Of a stretch of DNA of 64,000 nucleotides, positions 29,138 to 37,643 are shown in pieces. Positions within the stretch are counted from its first letter, which is position 1; every line of letters begins with the position of its first letter. The notes under the pieces are model-generated. The model saw only the letters and a program-made list of their open reading frames with translations, did no database searches and had not been told where the DNA came from. Source of the DNA: Agaribacterium sp. ZY112 (lineage in GTDB: Bacteria > Pseudomonadota > Gammaproteobacteria > Pseudomonadales > Cellvibrionaceae); contig NZ_CP166840.1 of NCBI RefSeq assembly GCF_041346925.1, positions 2,723,001 through 2,787,000 of the forward strand, given 5' to 3'. Position numbers and translations under genes: made by a program.

Positions 29138-29980
29138 TTAGCCTAAAAAGCCTTCGCCGCTTTCAACGCTTTGGTAGATGAGTGTATTGATAGTCATCGG
29201 ACCGACACCTCCTGGTACTGGGGTGATGGCACTGGCTTTGTCTGCAAGAGGGCCAAGCTCAATATCACCTACACCACCTGGGTGGTAGCCAGCATCTACA
29301 ACAACCGCACCTTCTTTAATCCAGTCGGCTTTAATGAATTCGGGTTTGCCTACGGCACCAACAATGATGTCTGCTTGGGCGATGTGCTTTTCAAGGTCTT
29401 GAGTGCGGCTGTGGCAAATAGTCACAGTGGCATTGGCGTTAAGCAACATCATCGCCATAGGTTTACCTAGAATAGGGCTGCGGCCAACAACGACGGCGTG
29501 TTTGCCTTCAAGAGGAATATCGTAGGCCTCAAGTAGGCGCATAATGCCAGCAGGGGTGGCACATCCGTAGGCTTTTTCACCCATGGCCATACGGCCAAAA
29601 CCTAAACAGGTGACTCCATCAACGTCTTTACGTGCGTCAATCGCGTCAAAACAAGCGCGCTCATCAATTTGAGCGGGCACAGGGTGCTGCAATAAAATAC
29701 CGTGCACGGCATCGTTATTGTTTAGTTCATCGATTTTGGCCAATAACTCGTCGGTTGTGGTTGTTTCTGACATTTCAACACGAATACTTTCCATACCAAT
29801 GCGTGAACATGCGTTGCCCTTCATCTTTACATACGTGGCCGATGCCGGGTCTGCGCCTACAAGTATGGTTGCCAAAATAGGGGTACTACCACTGATTTCG
29901 GCTAGCTTTTGTACGCGTTGGCTTAATTCTTCTTCGGTCTTTTTGGCCAGTGCCTTACCGTCGAGTATAGTTGCCGTCAT
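29138..29980 (-). CDS. folD: Bifunctional methylenetetrahydrofolate dehydrogenase/cyclohydrolase
   Basis: A 280-residue cytoplasmic enzyme interconverting 5,10-methylene-, 5,10-methenyl- and 10-formyl-tetrahydrofolate. Motifs: [14 protein letters not shown] (catalytic Lys/Tyr region), [18 protein letters not shown], the NADP-binding [10 protein letters not shown] and [11 protein letters not shown]. It is divergent from the tRNA cluster. FolD next to tRNA genes and near glnS/cysS is familiar from Pseudomonas. Confidence 0.96.
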   Translation of the reverse strand: MTATILDGKALAKKTEEELSQRVQKLAEISGSTPILATILVGADPASATYVKMKGNACSRIGMESIRVEMSETTTTDELLAKIDELNNNDAVHGILLQHPVPAQIDERACFDAIDARKDVDGVTCLGFGRMAMGEKAYGCATPAGIMRLLEAYDIPLEGKHAVVVGRSPILGKPMAMMLLNANATVTICHSRTQDLEKHIAQADIIVGAVGKPEFIKADWIKEGAVVVDAGYHPGGVGDIELGPLADKASAITPVPGGVGPMTINTLIYQSVESGEGFLG

Positions 29981-30166
29981 GGGTTCTACCTTAGCTAGTC
30001 ATTTTGCTCGGCATTTTCCCACAGCTTAAGCGTGAAACAAACAAGCTTTTATATAAGAAAACCGTCTTTTTGTTTGTAAAGTGAGCAAAGTGTTTGCTGG
30101 ATAACTGCTTCTTAATCTGTATGTCTTAAAAGTTTAAAAAACATAAAAAAAAGATAGAGGAGGGCG

Positions 30167-30195
30167 TTGACGAGTGAAAAACTCGTCGGTATAGT
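30167..30195 (+). promoter_or_regulatory. tRNA operon promoter
   Basis: TTGACG (30167-30172), a 17-bp spacer and TATAGT (30190-30195), followed by a GCGCGT discriminator typical of stable-RNA promoters. It is about 45 bp upstream of tRNA-Pro. Confidence 0.75.
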
Positions 30196-30240
30196 GCGCG
30201 TCTCTTGTTTAGGGGGCCTCGGTCTTCTAGCTAGATAGCT

Positions 30241-30317
30241 CGGAGTGTAGCGCAGCCTGGTAGCGCACCTGCTTTGGGAGCAGGTGGTCGGGGGTTCGAA
30301 TCCCTCCACTCCGACCA
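30241..30317 (+). tRNA. tRNA-Pro (TGG)
   Basis: A 77-nt cloverleaf with acceptor CGGAGTG/CACTCCG, anticodon loop CTTTGGGAG giving TGG, T-loop GGTTCGAATCC and encoded CCA. Confidence 0.95.
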
Positions 30318-30342
30318 TTTTCGATTTACCCAGATCCGTCGA

Positions 30343-30419
<77 letters not shown>

Positions 30420-30476
30420 TCTGGCATCCCATCGAACTTCAGGGTAAACGTAATGCATGATAAGTGCATATCTATG

Positions 30477-30552
30477 GTGGCTGTAGCTCAGTTGGTAGAG
30501 CCCTGGATTGTGATTCCAGCTGTCGCGGGTTCAAGCCCCGTCAGCCACCCCA
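30477..30552 (+). tRNA. tRNA-His (GTG)
   Basis: A 76-nt cloverleaf with acceptor GTGGCTG/CAGCCAC, anticodon GTG and encoded CCA. G30476 can serve as the G-1 pairing with the discriminator C, as expected for tRNA-His. Confidence 0.95.
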
Positions 30553-30562
30553 TTTATACCAT

Positions 30563-30874
30563 TCTCCCCTCTGTTATCTACTTCTGTTTATCGTCTCAGA
30601 TTTATTCTACTTAGTTTCTATTTCTTTTTAGTTTATTACTCGCCACTGAATGTTGCTGCTTGTATATAAACAAATGCTTGGTTTTGTATGTTTAGGTCTT
30701 GATTATACTCGGCGATTACAATGCTTCTTCTGCTTGGTGGTGAATGCACCGGCATGATAGCGGCTAAATGCCGCCAACTGGCTCGACGGTGACCGGCAGT
30801 GTGGAGCGTAAGCCTCTTCCTTTTTTGTGTCTCGACTAAGCTAAGAATAAGTCAATTCACTAGGCAGGGAAGCC
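30563..30874 (+). other. Leader region between tRNA-His and the 133-residue ORF
   Basis: No gene is seen. A TATACT at 30704-30709 may be the -10 box of the downstream gene. The next ~100 bp are G+C-richer with small hairpins (for example GCGGC/GCCGC), so the transcript would have a structured leader. No tRNA terminator was found. Confidence 0.35.
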
Positions 30875-31276
30875 ATGAAGGTAACTAAAACTATGCGTAA
30901 AGGGCAGCAGGGCGCGCGTCGCTTTGAGAGAAAGTGGGGCGATAGGCTTGTTGCCGTTCGCTATCGCTACGATGCCAGCAGTAATGAAACCGTCACCACC
31001 GTTGAGTTAGAAGTTGAGCGTAGAAAAAAGACACCCAGCAACTTAAACCTTCACGGGCCACTTAGTGCACAGAGAAAATCAGTCGTCGCCATCCGTGTGC
31101 ACTACCGCGAGCGCGAACTACGCCAAAAAATAATGGCCAACAAGGCTGTTTGGAGCCCCCAACTAAAACTGTGGTTGTTGAAATACACAGACGCAGTGGC
31201 TTTAGCTCTATGCGATAGAATAGTTCACGGCGCTGCTGAGGTGTGTCAAGATGTGGATACAAGTTTTATAGAATGA
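30875..31276 (+). CDS. Conserved-looking 133-residue basic protein of unknown function
   Basis: N-terminal KGQQGARRFERKWGDRLVAV then RYRYD, a basic middle, and a C-terminal KAVWSPQLKLWLLKY followed by DRIV. I recognise it only as resembling small proteins common in proteobacterial accessory regions. It may bind nucleic acid, but no motif proves this. No Arg-His-Arg-Tyr recombinase signature is present, so it is not an integron integrase. It stands between the tRNA cluster and the first cassette, where intI would normally be. ATG 30875 has an AGGGA-type ribosome site. Confidence 0.7.
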   Translation: MKVTKTMRKGQQGARRFERKWGDRLVAVRYRYDASSNETVTTVELEVERRKKTPSNLNLHGPLSAQRKSVVAIRVHYRERELRQKIMANKAVWSPQLKLWLLKYTDAVALALCDRIVHGAAEVCQDVDTSFIE

Positions 31277-31377
31277 TGTGGGTATATCTACATATATGGT
31301 GGTCAGATGTAGCCATTTATTCCTAGGTGTGGGTATGTGTGTAGATGTGCCTATGCGTTCTAATAATATTGTTATGT
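31277..31377 (+). other. attI-like left edge of the cassette array
   Basis: The first cassette begins at 31371 with GTTATGT. The ~95 bp upstream contain two direct copies of TGTGGGTAT (31277-31285 and 31328-31336). Position and direct repeats suit an attI site, but attI sequences vary and no integrase is present to pair with it. Confidence 0.35.
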
Positions 31378-31387
31378 GTACCTATAA

Positions 31388-31795
31388 ATGACCACCGAGC
31401 CACATGTAAAAGGTAAAAATACACTCGCAGGGTTCTACGGCGCGTCAGCATCTAGCGTAGCTTTTCTATTGGTGCTGGTTTACGTCGCTCTTACTCCTGT
31501 AGTTCCGGGAGACGATGGATCAATTCGTGGCGCCGCAATTATGGTTGGTTTTATACCTGCGGTTTGGGTTGTATTGTTCCTCTACTTTTTTTCCATTAGC
31601 TTTAAGTCGACTAATAGGCTCAAATTTGCGTTAATATTTCAGTCTATCTGGGTGGCATGTCTTTCGTGCTTACTTGCATATGTTGCCTTAGATCACGAGG
31701 GCTGGTCTGTTGCACTCCCAGTGTTTGCATTAACGTTTACTATTTTATCCGCAATAGTTGGTATTGGGGCGTGGTGCAGTACTTTTGCAAAGTAA
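31388..31795 (+). CDS. Cassette 1: four-TM membrane protein
   Basis: A 135-residue protein with hydrophobic segments at about 18-38, 51-73, 80-98 and 108-130. Not recognised. ATG 31388 lies 17 bp after the cassette start. As first cassette it would be the best transcribed if a promoter reads in from the left. Confidence 0.65.
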   Translation: MTTEPHVKGKNTLAGFYGASASSVAFLLVLVYVALTPVVPGDDGSIRGAAIMVGFIPAVWVVLFLYFFSISFKSTNRLKFALIFQSIWVACLSCLLAYVALDHEGWSVALPVFALTFTILSAIVGIGAWCSTFAK

Positions 31796-31801
31796 AACAC
31801 A

Positions 31802-31918
31802 TAACAAGGTTATCAACCAGCACCCGTAAACGGGCTGGACCTCCACTGCGTCGTTTAAAGTGTGCTTTAATAGCACACTTTAACGACTCCGTTCCGGCCG
31901 GTTATAACGGCGTTAAAT
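31802..31918 (+). repeat. attC 1
   Basis: TAACAAGGTTATCAACC...GGTTATAACGGCGTTAAAT. Central hairpin of the GCTTTAATAGC type. Very similar to attC 7. Confidence 0.9.
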
Positions 31919-32285
31919 GCCTATGAAAATATTCGTACTTTTTTTGCTTTTTGTTTCATTTAAAACATGGAGCTGTATAGAATTCTCAAAAGAACAAGTT
32001 AATGTAAATTTGCCTCCTAACTCAACGGATGTAGTTTATAGTGGCGATAATCATAATACGCGAATTCACTTTTTGACATCTCCGATCGAATTCGGAAAGT
32101 GGGCAAGTGTTTGCGGAATCAAAATGGAAGGCATTCGAAACGGTCTATTTCATCGTACTTCAAAAGGGGATGCAACGGTATCAGTGTTCTTTCCCGATGA
32201 TACTGATATGGCTTGTATTACTATTGGTAAAGATGAAACACCGGTAAACGAATACTTAAAAACAGGGTTCAAGTGCAGCATTTAA
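31917..32285 (+). CDS. Cassette 2: small exported protein
   Basis: A 122-residue protein with an N-terminal signal peptide (hydrophobic 4-17) and three Cys in the mature part. Not recognised. ATG 31917 or 31923 lies inside or at the end of the upstream R' box. The TAA stop forms the first bases of attC 2. Confidence 0.6.
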   Translation: MPMKIFVLFLLFVSFKTWSCIEFSKEQVNVNLPPNSTDVVYSGDNHNTRIHFLTSPIEFGKWASVCGIKMEGIRNGLFHRTSKGDATVSVFFPDDTDMACITIGKDETPVNEYLKTGFKCSI

Positions 32286-32398
32286 CAAGGCGCTCAAACA
32301 GCAACGCACCTACGGCGCGTTGCTTCGGACTCACATTAGCGTGGTTCGCTACGCTCACTTTACCACGCTAACGTTCGCCGTTTAGCTTGGCGTTATAC
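32283..32398 (+). repeat. attC 2
   Basis: TAACAAGGCGCTCAAACAGC...TTTAGCTTGGCGTTATAC. The central arm carries the CGCTACGCT-type tip. Confidence 0.88.
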
Positions 32399-32410
32399 GA
32401 CATTTGTCCT

Positions 32411-32755
32411 ATGAGTATTTTCAAAGCAACTGTTATTTGTTCTATCGTTTTTTCACAGGTAAGTTTTGCTAATCAATATTGCATCGATATCGACCCAATT
32501 AAAACAGAAGCTCCTAAATACCCTTTAATTGAAGCCCCCTCAGGGCACCAGGGATTCGCTACTATTAGTTTCGTTATTGGAAAATCTGGCGAGGTCACAT
32601 CCTCTAAAGTCTTAGAGGTTCACTCTGAACCAACACCAAGATTCGCAGATAGCTTTGGTGAATCGGCTCTTAAAGCCATAGGAGCATGGAAATTCAACCA
32701 AAGACAATTGCCCTGTAAGGCTGAAAAAAAGTTCATTTTTAGACTAGCGGATTAA
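32411..32755 (+). CDS. Cassette 3: exported TonB-C-terminal-domain-like protein
   Basis: A 114-residue protein with a signal peptide (ending SFA). The rest resembles a TonB C-terminal domain: GFATISFVIGKSGEVTSSKV, ESALKAIGAWKFNQ, with two Cys. There is no TM anchor or Pro-rich linker, so it is not a complete TonB. ATG 32411 is preferred over a TTG (32387) inside the attC site. Confidence 0.72.
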   Translation: MSIFKATVICSIVFSQVSFANQYCIDIDPIKTEAPKYPLIEAPSGHQGFATISFVIGKSGEVTSSKVLEVHSEPTPRFADSFGESALKAIGAWKFNQRQLPCKAEKKFIFRLAD

Positions 32756-32760
32756 TCGTA

Positions 32761-32868
32761 TAACAAAGTTATCAACTCGACCTCCACTGCGTTGCTTCGT
32801 TTGCGTTTTGGCGCTACGCTAACGCAAACAAACCAACTCCGTTACGGCGGGTTATAACGGCGTTAACT
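32761..32868 (+). repeat. attC 3
   Basis: TAACAAAGTTATCAACTCG...GGTTATAACGGCGTTAACT. Central arm of the CGCTACGCT type. Confidence 0.9.
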
Positions 32869-32891
32869 GTCATAGAAGCACTGAGAAATTC

Positions 32892-33164
32892 ATGTCAAAC
32901 AAGGCCATCCTGATACGACTGCTAAAAGATATCGACGAATACGATAGTCGCCGCAAGTATCGAGATGGGTTTGCTCAAAAGTTCATCGATGCTATCGAAT
33001 CCCTAGAGGGAGTTCCTTACTCAGTTATCACCAAGGCTCGGGACTGGCAGTACAAAATAGAAACCGAGGGATATTTTGATGATGAGGACTTTAAAACAGA
33101 AATTGATAATGTTATTCCTCAAGTAAAGAATTGGATCAATGATCTTATCGAAGCTCACAGTTAA
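32892..33164 (+). CDS. Cassette 4: small acidic cytoplasmic protein
   Basis: A 90-residue, helix-rich, acidic protein without signal or TM. Not recognised. Size and charge resemble immunity or antitoxin-like proteins, but no partner is visible. The stop overlaps the first bases of attC 4. Confidence 0.6.
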   Translation: MSNKAILIRLLKDIDEYDSRRKYRDGFAQKFIDAIESLEGVPYSVITKARDWQYKIETEGYFDDEDFKTEIDNVIPQVKNWINDLIEAHS

Positions 33165-33269
33165 CAAGGTTATCAATCCGACCTCCACTGCGTTGCTTCG
33201 TTTGCGCTTAGACGCTACGCTAGCGCAAACAAATCAACGCCGTTCCGGCGGCTTATAACGGCGTTAACT
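33162..33269 (+). repeat. attC 4
   Basis: TAACAAGGTTATCAATCCG...GCTTATAACGGCGTTAACT. Central arm of the CGCTACGCT type. Confidence 0.9.
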
Positions 33270-33291
33270 ATCTCGGAGAGATCGGGAAAAA

Positions 33292-34170
33292 TTGAAAGTA
33301 CCAGAAACCCTCTACAAATATACAACAGCCTCTACAGCAAATATTGTTTTAGAAAGTGGTCGCTTACGCTGGTCAAATCCTAGTCAGTTTAATGATCTAC
33401 ATGAATTCAAGATTATGCCTGTATTTTCTCCGGGCCTTGACCAGGACTGGGATTCCTATTTATTGGCTATAGTCGATATTGCCTATAGTACGAACTCGCC
33501 TGATGTCAGTGCCCTATCCCCGCATACATTATTATTGCTAGCTCTATTGAAGCAACTTAAAAGCACTGTCACATCTAAACAAGAACTATTCAATGTAATC
33601 CACATGAACTGTCCATCTGACAACAGTGCAATGGAGGGTCTCTTAAGAAATTTTACTGAATCTATTAAAAATGAATACTCAAGAGTGTTTTGTTTAACCT
33701 CATCACCAACCAATGAGTTAATGTGGGCGCACTATGCTAGCAGCCACACTGGGTGCGTTCTTGGCTTTAAGCACTTAGAAGATATGGGCACACCTTTTGC
33801 CGCGGCAAAGCCTGTAAAGTACAGCGAAGGCAATCCTGTAATAGGAACTGGAAAGGATTTCTTGCTTTATGGTGAAACTAGAGAGCTTAGGCAAAAAACT
33901 ATAGAGGCAATATTTTATACAAAACAGATATCCTGGGCTTATGAAAATGAGTGGCGCGTAATTACATGGAGGTATAATGAACTGGGCAAGGACTTTGGGG
34001 ACTACAAATTTTATAGTGAGGAGCTTGAGTCTGTAACTTTCGGGGCTCGCATCGAAAGCCATGAAAAAAGAGCTATTATTAATATAATGGAAGAAAAATA
34101 TAGCTCTGCAAAGATGTATGACATAGTTAGTGAAAATGGCCAGTCAGAGCGGATCTTAATCAATAGTTAA
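33292..34170 (+). CDS. Cassette 5: DUF2971 domain protein
   Basis: A 292-residue cytoplasmic protein with DUF2971 features: LYKYTTASTANIVLESGRLR, WSNPSQFNDLHE, CLTSSPTNELMWAHYA, HTGCVLGF and WAYENEWRVI. Biochemical function unknown. The start is TTG 33292 with GGGA upstream. The neighbouring cassette 6 looks like a defence gene. Confidence 0.8.
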   Translation: MKVPETLYKYTTASTANIVLESGRLRWSNPSQFNDLHEFKIMPVFSPGLDQDWDSYLLAIVDIAYSTNSPDVSALSPHTLLLLALLKQLKSTVTSKQELFNVIHMNCPSDNSAMEGLLRNFTESIKNEYSRVFCLTSSPTNELMWAHYASSHTGCVLGFKHLEDMGTPFAAAKPVKYSEGNPVIGTGKDFLLYGETRELRQKTIEAIFYTKQISWAYENEWRVITWRYNELGKDFGDYKFYSEELESVTFGARIESHEKRAIINIMEEKYSSAKMYDIVSENGQSERILINS

Positions 34171-34224
34171 CAAATTAAGCAAGCGGGACTGCCTTACAGG
34201 CAGCCCCTTCTTAAGGCGTTACGT
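34168..34224 (+). repeat. attC 5, unusually short (57 bp)
   Basis: TAACAAATTAAG...CTTCTTAAGGCGTTACGT with a simple GGGACTGCC/GGCAGCCCC central hairpin. It lacks the internal segment GGACCTCCACTGCG shared by most sites here, so this cassette probably came from a different integron lineage. Confidence 0.85.
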
Positions 34225-34252
34225 GTCGGCACAATAAGGAGAATTAAGTAGA

Positions 34253-35128
34253 ATGAAAATCGGAGCCGCAGCTATAGCTAAAATAGCTGAAATGATATGT
34301 GGTGACATGCCATTTCAGTTTTTTCCTTATAGAAGCTCATCATATCTAACTAGATTCTTTGTTGATTTAGACCTTGATTATGTACACGACGGTTCAACAC
34401 GCAGAGTTTGGGTAAGAGAAGTCCTCGATGAGCTAAATAGAAGGCAATCTCCAGATAATATGCCTTCGCTAGAAATGGTTAAGGTAATAGAGTATCTATT
34501 GCATCCAGATCATTTCTTATTCGATGAGAAGGTTGATAGAGATAAAGCACTAGAAGCCATTAGTTCAGCGCTTAAAACTAATGATTTAACACTTTCAGTG
34601 CAAGCCAATGGTACTGTTAGACTTCTGCCAGCACATGGCGAATTCGTCTCAACCTCATTTGAGGAAGTACCAACCGAACGTGTAATTACTTTCAAGCCAA
34701 GCGTCTTTCAAGTTCCAGAAAAAAAGTTAAATGAAAAGCTTATATCTGTAATGATGCCATTCAATGCAGGTTTCAGTGGTACTTATTCGGCTATAACTAA
34801 GGTGGCGGAATATATGAATCTTAAATGCCTTAGGGCTGACGATATTTGGGATAACTCTACCTTTATACAAGATATCTTCGACTTAATATTTTGTTCCAAA
34901 GTTGTGGTAGTTGATTTTACGGGTAAAAATCCAAATGTTATGTACGAGACGGGAATCGCGCATACGTTAGGTAAAAGTGTAATACCTATTACACAATCCA
35001 TTGACGATATACCCTCTGACTTAGGTCACCATAGAGCCCTGAAATATTTCCCAAATGAAGAGGGCTTAAGAGATCTCAGCAATGAGTTATATAAGCGGCT
35101 CAAAGTTATTTACAATCAAAACACGTAA
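34253..35128 (+). CDS. Cassette 6: probable defence protein, AbiJ-like N-terminus plus TIR-like/deoxyribosyltransferase-like domain
   Basis: A 291-residue cytoplasmic protein. The N-terminal ~90 residues (AIAKIAEMICGDMPFQFFPY, SSYLTRFFVDLDL) look like an AbiJ-type N-terminal domain. The C-terminal domain (about 163-285) has VMMPFNAGF, LRADDIW, VVVDFTGKNPNVMYETGIAH and KSVIPITQS, the signature of nucleoside 2-deoxyribosyltransferase/TIR-like folds found in abortive-infection proteins. A nucleotide-targeting anti-phage role is inferred. ATG 34253 follows AAGGAGAA, a strong ribosome site. Confidence 0.72.
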   Translation: MKIGAAAIAKIAEMICGDMPFQFFPYRSSSYLTRFFVDLDLDYVHDGSTRRVWVREVLDELNRRQSPDNMPSLEMVKVIEYLLHPDHFLFDEKVDRDKALEAISSALKTNDLTLSVQANGTVRLLPAHGEFVSTSFEEVPTERVITFKPSVFQVPEKKLNEKLISVMMPFNAGFSGTYSAITKVAEYMNLKCLRADDIWDNSTFIQDIFDLIFCSKVVVVDFTGKNPNVMYETGIAHTLGKSVIPITQSIDDIPSDLGHHRALKYFPNEEGLRDLSNELYKRLKVIYNQNT

Positions 35129-35239
35129 CAATGCTATGCACCGGAAACAAAAGCTACGCGTTTTTGTGCAACTCGCGCAAGCGCTCAAACATAGCACAAA
35201 AACACTCCGCTTTCGTTTCCAGTGATAGCGGCGTTAACA
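35126..35239 (+). repeat. attC 6
   Basis: TAACAATGCTATGCACCGG...AGTGATAGCGGCGTTAACA. Long paired arms (GGAAACAAAAGC with GCTTTCGTTTCC). A different subtype from its neighbours. Confidence 0.85.
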
Positions 35240-35253
35240 GGCAGCATCAAACC

Positions 35254-35745
35254 ATGGTCAAATACGTTCTACTTTTCTCCATATTTATTGCTCTTGGTGC
35301 ACGAGCTGACTTCGAGTCTTCGATCAAAGATCACGAGGATATTGGCACTCAAACTCTGTTGTACTTGGTAAAGAACCGTGATGTTGTGAAGTCTAATATA
35401 TCTAGCGAAGATAAATTGGCTGCATCCCAAGCGCTTTCTACTTCGATCTTGTCTTGGGAAGTATCTGACGGAGTGAATGGAATTGAAACGGGAAGTTTTA
35501 TCTTACTAGGATGGAAGCACCACCCTAATATCGTAGCTTCATGGTTTAACCGAAACCCTAATTCACTTTCACGCTGGCTTAAACAACAAGACTACCTATT
35601 TAATGGCCTGCTTGGTGAGTACGATGAAGTCGAAGCGCTTCGATTGGATATTATTAAATCTCTCAAAGGATCTAACTTAGAAAACAATATATCCTCTGCT
35701 TCATACCTAGAGGTGCTGGAGGACTTGGAAGTTCCTCAGTACTAA
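35254..35745 (+). CDS. Cassette 7: exported protein of unknown function
   Basis: A 163-residue protein with a signal peptide (MVKYVLLFSIFIALGARA). The mature part is mostly helical (FNRNPNSLSRWLKQQDYLF). Not recognised. ATG 35254 is chosen because the longer frame from 35131 reads through attC 6. Confidence 0.65.
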   Translation: MVKYVLLFSIFIALGARADFESSIKDHEDIGTQTLLYLVKNRDVVKSNISSEDKLAASQALSTSILSWEVSDGVNGIETGSFILLGWKHHPNIVASWFNRNPNSLSRWLKQQDYLFNGLLGEYDEVEALRLDIIKSLKGSNLENNISSASYLEVLEDLEVPQY

Positions 35746-35751
35746 TGCTGT

Positions 35752-35869
35752 TAACAAGGTTATCAACCATCGCCAGCAAGCTGGCTGGACCTCCACTGCG
35801 TCGTTTAAAGTGTGCTTTAATAGCACACTTTAAACAACTCCGTTCCGGCCGGTTATAACGGCGTTAGAG
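35752..35869 (+). repeat. attC 7
   Basis: TAACAAGGTTATCAACC...GGTTATAACGGCGTTAGAG. Nearly the same as attC 1 over most of its length. Confidence 0.9.
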
Positions 35870-35888
35870 GTTAGCAAGGAAGTCAGAA

Positions 35889-36290
35889 ATGGATCAAAGG
35901 GATCAACAAGTTAAAGGGTTAGATCGATATATCCCTAGTAAGATTGCTAAAACATTGTTAGTTTCTTTAGTAACAACATCAATATTAACGATATATGTAT
36001 ATTTAAGTGGTGATCAAGACATTATCTATAATGTATTTGGTAAAGCTAAAATAGATATATCAAAGACAGCCCTTGTATGGGTTTTGCTGTTAAATTCAAT
36101 AGCCTTAATTGTTGAGTTGGCAGTTATTATTAATCACTCTAAACATAGCCGAATTACGCATTATTCATTTCAATTTCCATCAATGACATTTCGATGGTTA
36201 TGGGAAAATTCAGGAACAAAACACTACTTGTTTGTAATTCTGGTGTTTGTTCTAGGTTTAATTTCCGGTGTGTGCATAGAAAACCTCTAA
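35889..36290 (+). CDS. Cassette 8: membrane protein
   Basis: A 133-residue protein with hydrophobic segments at about 20-40, 60-82 and 111-130. Not recognised. AAGGA precedes ATG 35889. The stop merges into attC 8. Confidence 0.65.
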   Translation: MDQRDQQVKGLDRYIPSKIAKTLLVSLVTTSILTIYVYLSGDQDIIYNVFGKAKIDISKTALVWVLLLNSIALIVELAVIINHSKHSRITHYSFQFPSMTFRWLWENSGTKHYLFVILVFVLGLISGVCIENL

Positions 36291-36379
36291 CAAGTTGCTC
36301 AAGGCGGATAAAAATTGCTGTGGTTCGCCTTCGGCTCACTATACCACAGCAATTTTTACCGCTTAGCAAAGCGTTATGT
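36288..36379 (+). repeat. attC 8
   Basis: TAACAAGTTGCTCAAGGCGG...CCGCTTAGCAAAGCGTTATGT, 92 bp. Central arm AAAAATTGCTGTGG pairs with CCACAGCAATTTTT. Confidence 0.87.
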
Positions 36380-36409
36380 GTTTCCTCTCTGCTAACGGTG
36401 ACAAAGAGC

Positions 36410-36652
36410 ATGTTCCTCAATCAACTTCCACTTATTTTAAAGCGCACTAGAAAATGTACGCGATGCGGTAGCCTTTACCCACAAAAGTTAGCGGAATGTA
36501 ACCATTGTGAGACCATTAAAGATGGCAAAGAACTTGAAGAGCTTATTGATAGGCGCAGTGAGGAAATGGAGTCCAACTCCAACCTTGGCCAAGCCTTCAT
36601 TCTAGTTACAGTTGCACTTATAGTTTTAATGCTAGTCGTCAAGTTGTTCTAA
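36410..36652 (+). CDS. Cassette 9: zinc-ribbon protein with C-terminal TM helix
   Basis: An 80-residue protein: zinc-ribbon-like CTRCGSLYPQKLAECNHC (two C-x2-C knuckles), a short acidic helix and a C-terminal membrane anchor (about 60-79). Not otherwise recognised. ATG 36410 follows attC 8. Its own attC is split by the first IS110 copy. Confidence 0.65.
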   Translation: MFLNQLPLILKRTRKCTRCGSLYPQKLAECNHCETIKDGKELEELIDRRSEEMESNSNLGQAFILVTVALIVLMLVVKLF

Positions 36653-36656
36653 CACA

Positions 36657-36664
36657 CATAACAA
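36657..36664 (+). repeat. attC 9, left fragment
   Basis: CATAACAA, the R'' end of attC 9, separated from the rest of the site (37841-37955) by the IS110 element. Confidence 0.8.
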
Positions 36665-36692
36665 GCGACTGTGGTGTCAATAACATTAGAAG

Positions 36693-37643
36693 TTAATTAA
36701 TACACCACTCGTTATTCCCTCTAATCATTGAGTTCAGGATGGTAATAAATTTTCTCATACACGCCGTGATTGCCACTTTCGAGTGTTTACCGTTTGCTTT
36801 GAGTTTTAAGTAGAAAGATCTAATTACAGGGTTACATAAGGTGGCACTTAATGTTGCCATATAGAGTGTTGTTCTTATGTTTGCTCGCCCGCCGATGATA
36901 CGTCGCTTACCCCTTGTTTTACCGCTGTCCCGATTTAAGGGCGCAACACCAACGAGCTTACTTATTTGATTGTTTGTTAGCGTACCTACCTCAGGCAAGT
37001 CGGCCAATATGGAATAAACTAGCGTTTTACCAACGCCAGGAGCTGATAATAGTATCTTCTGTCGCTCGCTCCAATCTGCCTGTTCGTCGACATGCTTCTG
37101 AAGTTTAGTTTCCATGCGTTCAATTTCTTTATCAAACATTTTAATCATTCGATTACACGATGTTTCAAATGCTTTTCCCATGATTTTCATACGATTTAGC
37201 TCCTGCGTTCTCATATGCATTATCTGGCGCCGGCGTGCTAATAGGTCTTTGATAATTATAAGGTTTTTGCTCTTCTTGGGCGTTACCTTAGGCTTGATGA
37301 TCGCGGCATACTCAGCAATGACTTGTGCGTCAATCTTATCCGTTTTTGCTAGTTGATCTATAGCACCGGCATAACGTCTCACTGAAATCGGCTTGGCGAT
37401 TACAACGGGTAAACCTCTTAAATAACAGGCTTCAGCGAGAGCAAATTCGTAGCGGCCAGTGGCCTCCATCGCTATTCTTTCAACGGCGTAATACGATAGT
37501 CTTTTAATGATTTTCTTAATGCCGTCAGGAGTATTTTCCTCTCTCAGGTATATGTCTTTTTCATGGATGTAGACGTCCAGGTTAAACTTACCAACATCGA
37601 CGCCAACGTTAACAGATGTTTTACTCGTTTTAAGATTTGCCAT
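36693..37643 (-). CDS. IS110-family transposase (copy 1)
   Basis: A 316-residue DEDD recombinase. RuvC-like part: VGVDVGKFNLDVYI (first Asp), MEATGRYEFAL (Glu), AKTDKIDAQVIAEYA (Asp pair). C-terminal Tnp domain: LLSAPGVGKTLVYSIL, KLVGVAPLNRDSGKTRGKR with the presumed catalytic Ser, and GRANIRTTLYMATL. Sequence identical to the product of copy 2, so the duplication is recent and both are probably functional. Confidence 0.95.
   Translation of the reverse strand: MANLKTSKTSVNVGVDVGKFNLDVYIHEKDIYLREENTPDGIKKIIKRLSYYAVERIAMEATGRYEFALAEACYLRGLPVVIAKPISVRRYAGAIDQLAKTDKIDAQVIAEYAAIIKPKVTPKKSKNLIIIKDLLARRRQIMHMRTQELNRMKIMGKAFETSCNRMIKMFDKEIERMETKLQKHVDEQADWSERQKILLSAPGVGKTLVYSILADLPEVGTLTNNQISKLVGVAPLNRDSGKTRGKRRIIGGRANIRTTLYMATLSATLCNPVIRSFYLKLKANGKHSKVAITACMRKFITILNSMIRGNNEWCIN

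Noticed and set aside
30875..31276. Integron integrase or its remnant
   Set aside because: No tyrosine-recombinase Arg/His/Arg/Tyr motifs, wrong size, and no similarity seen to the IntI-specific region.
36194..36409. Longer N-terminus for the cassette 9 protein
   Set aside because: The extension reads through cassette 8 and attC 8; the start at 36410 lies inside its own cassette.
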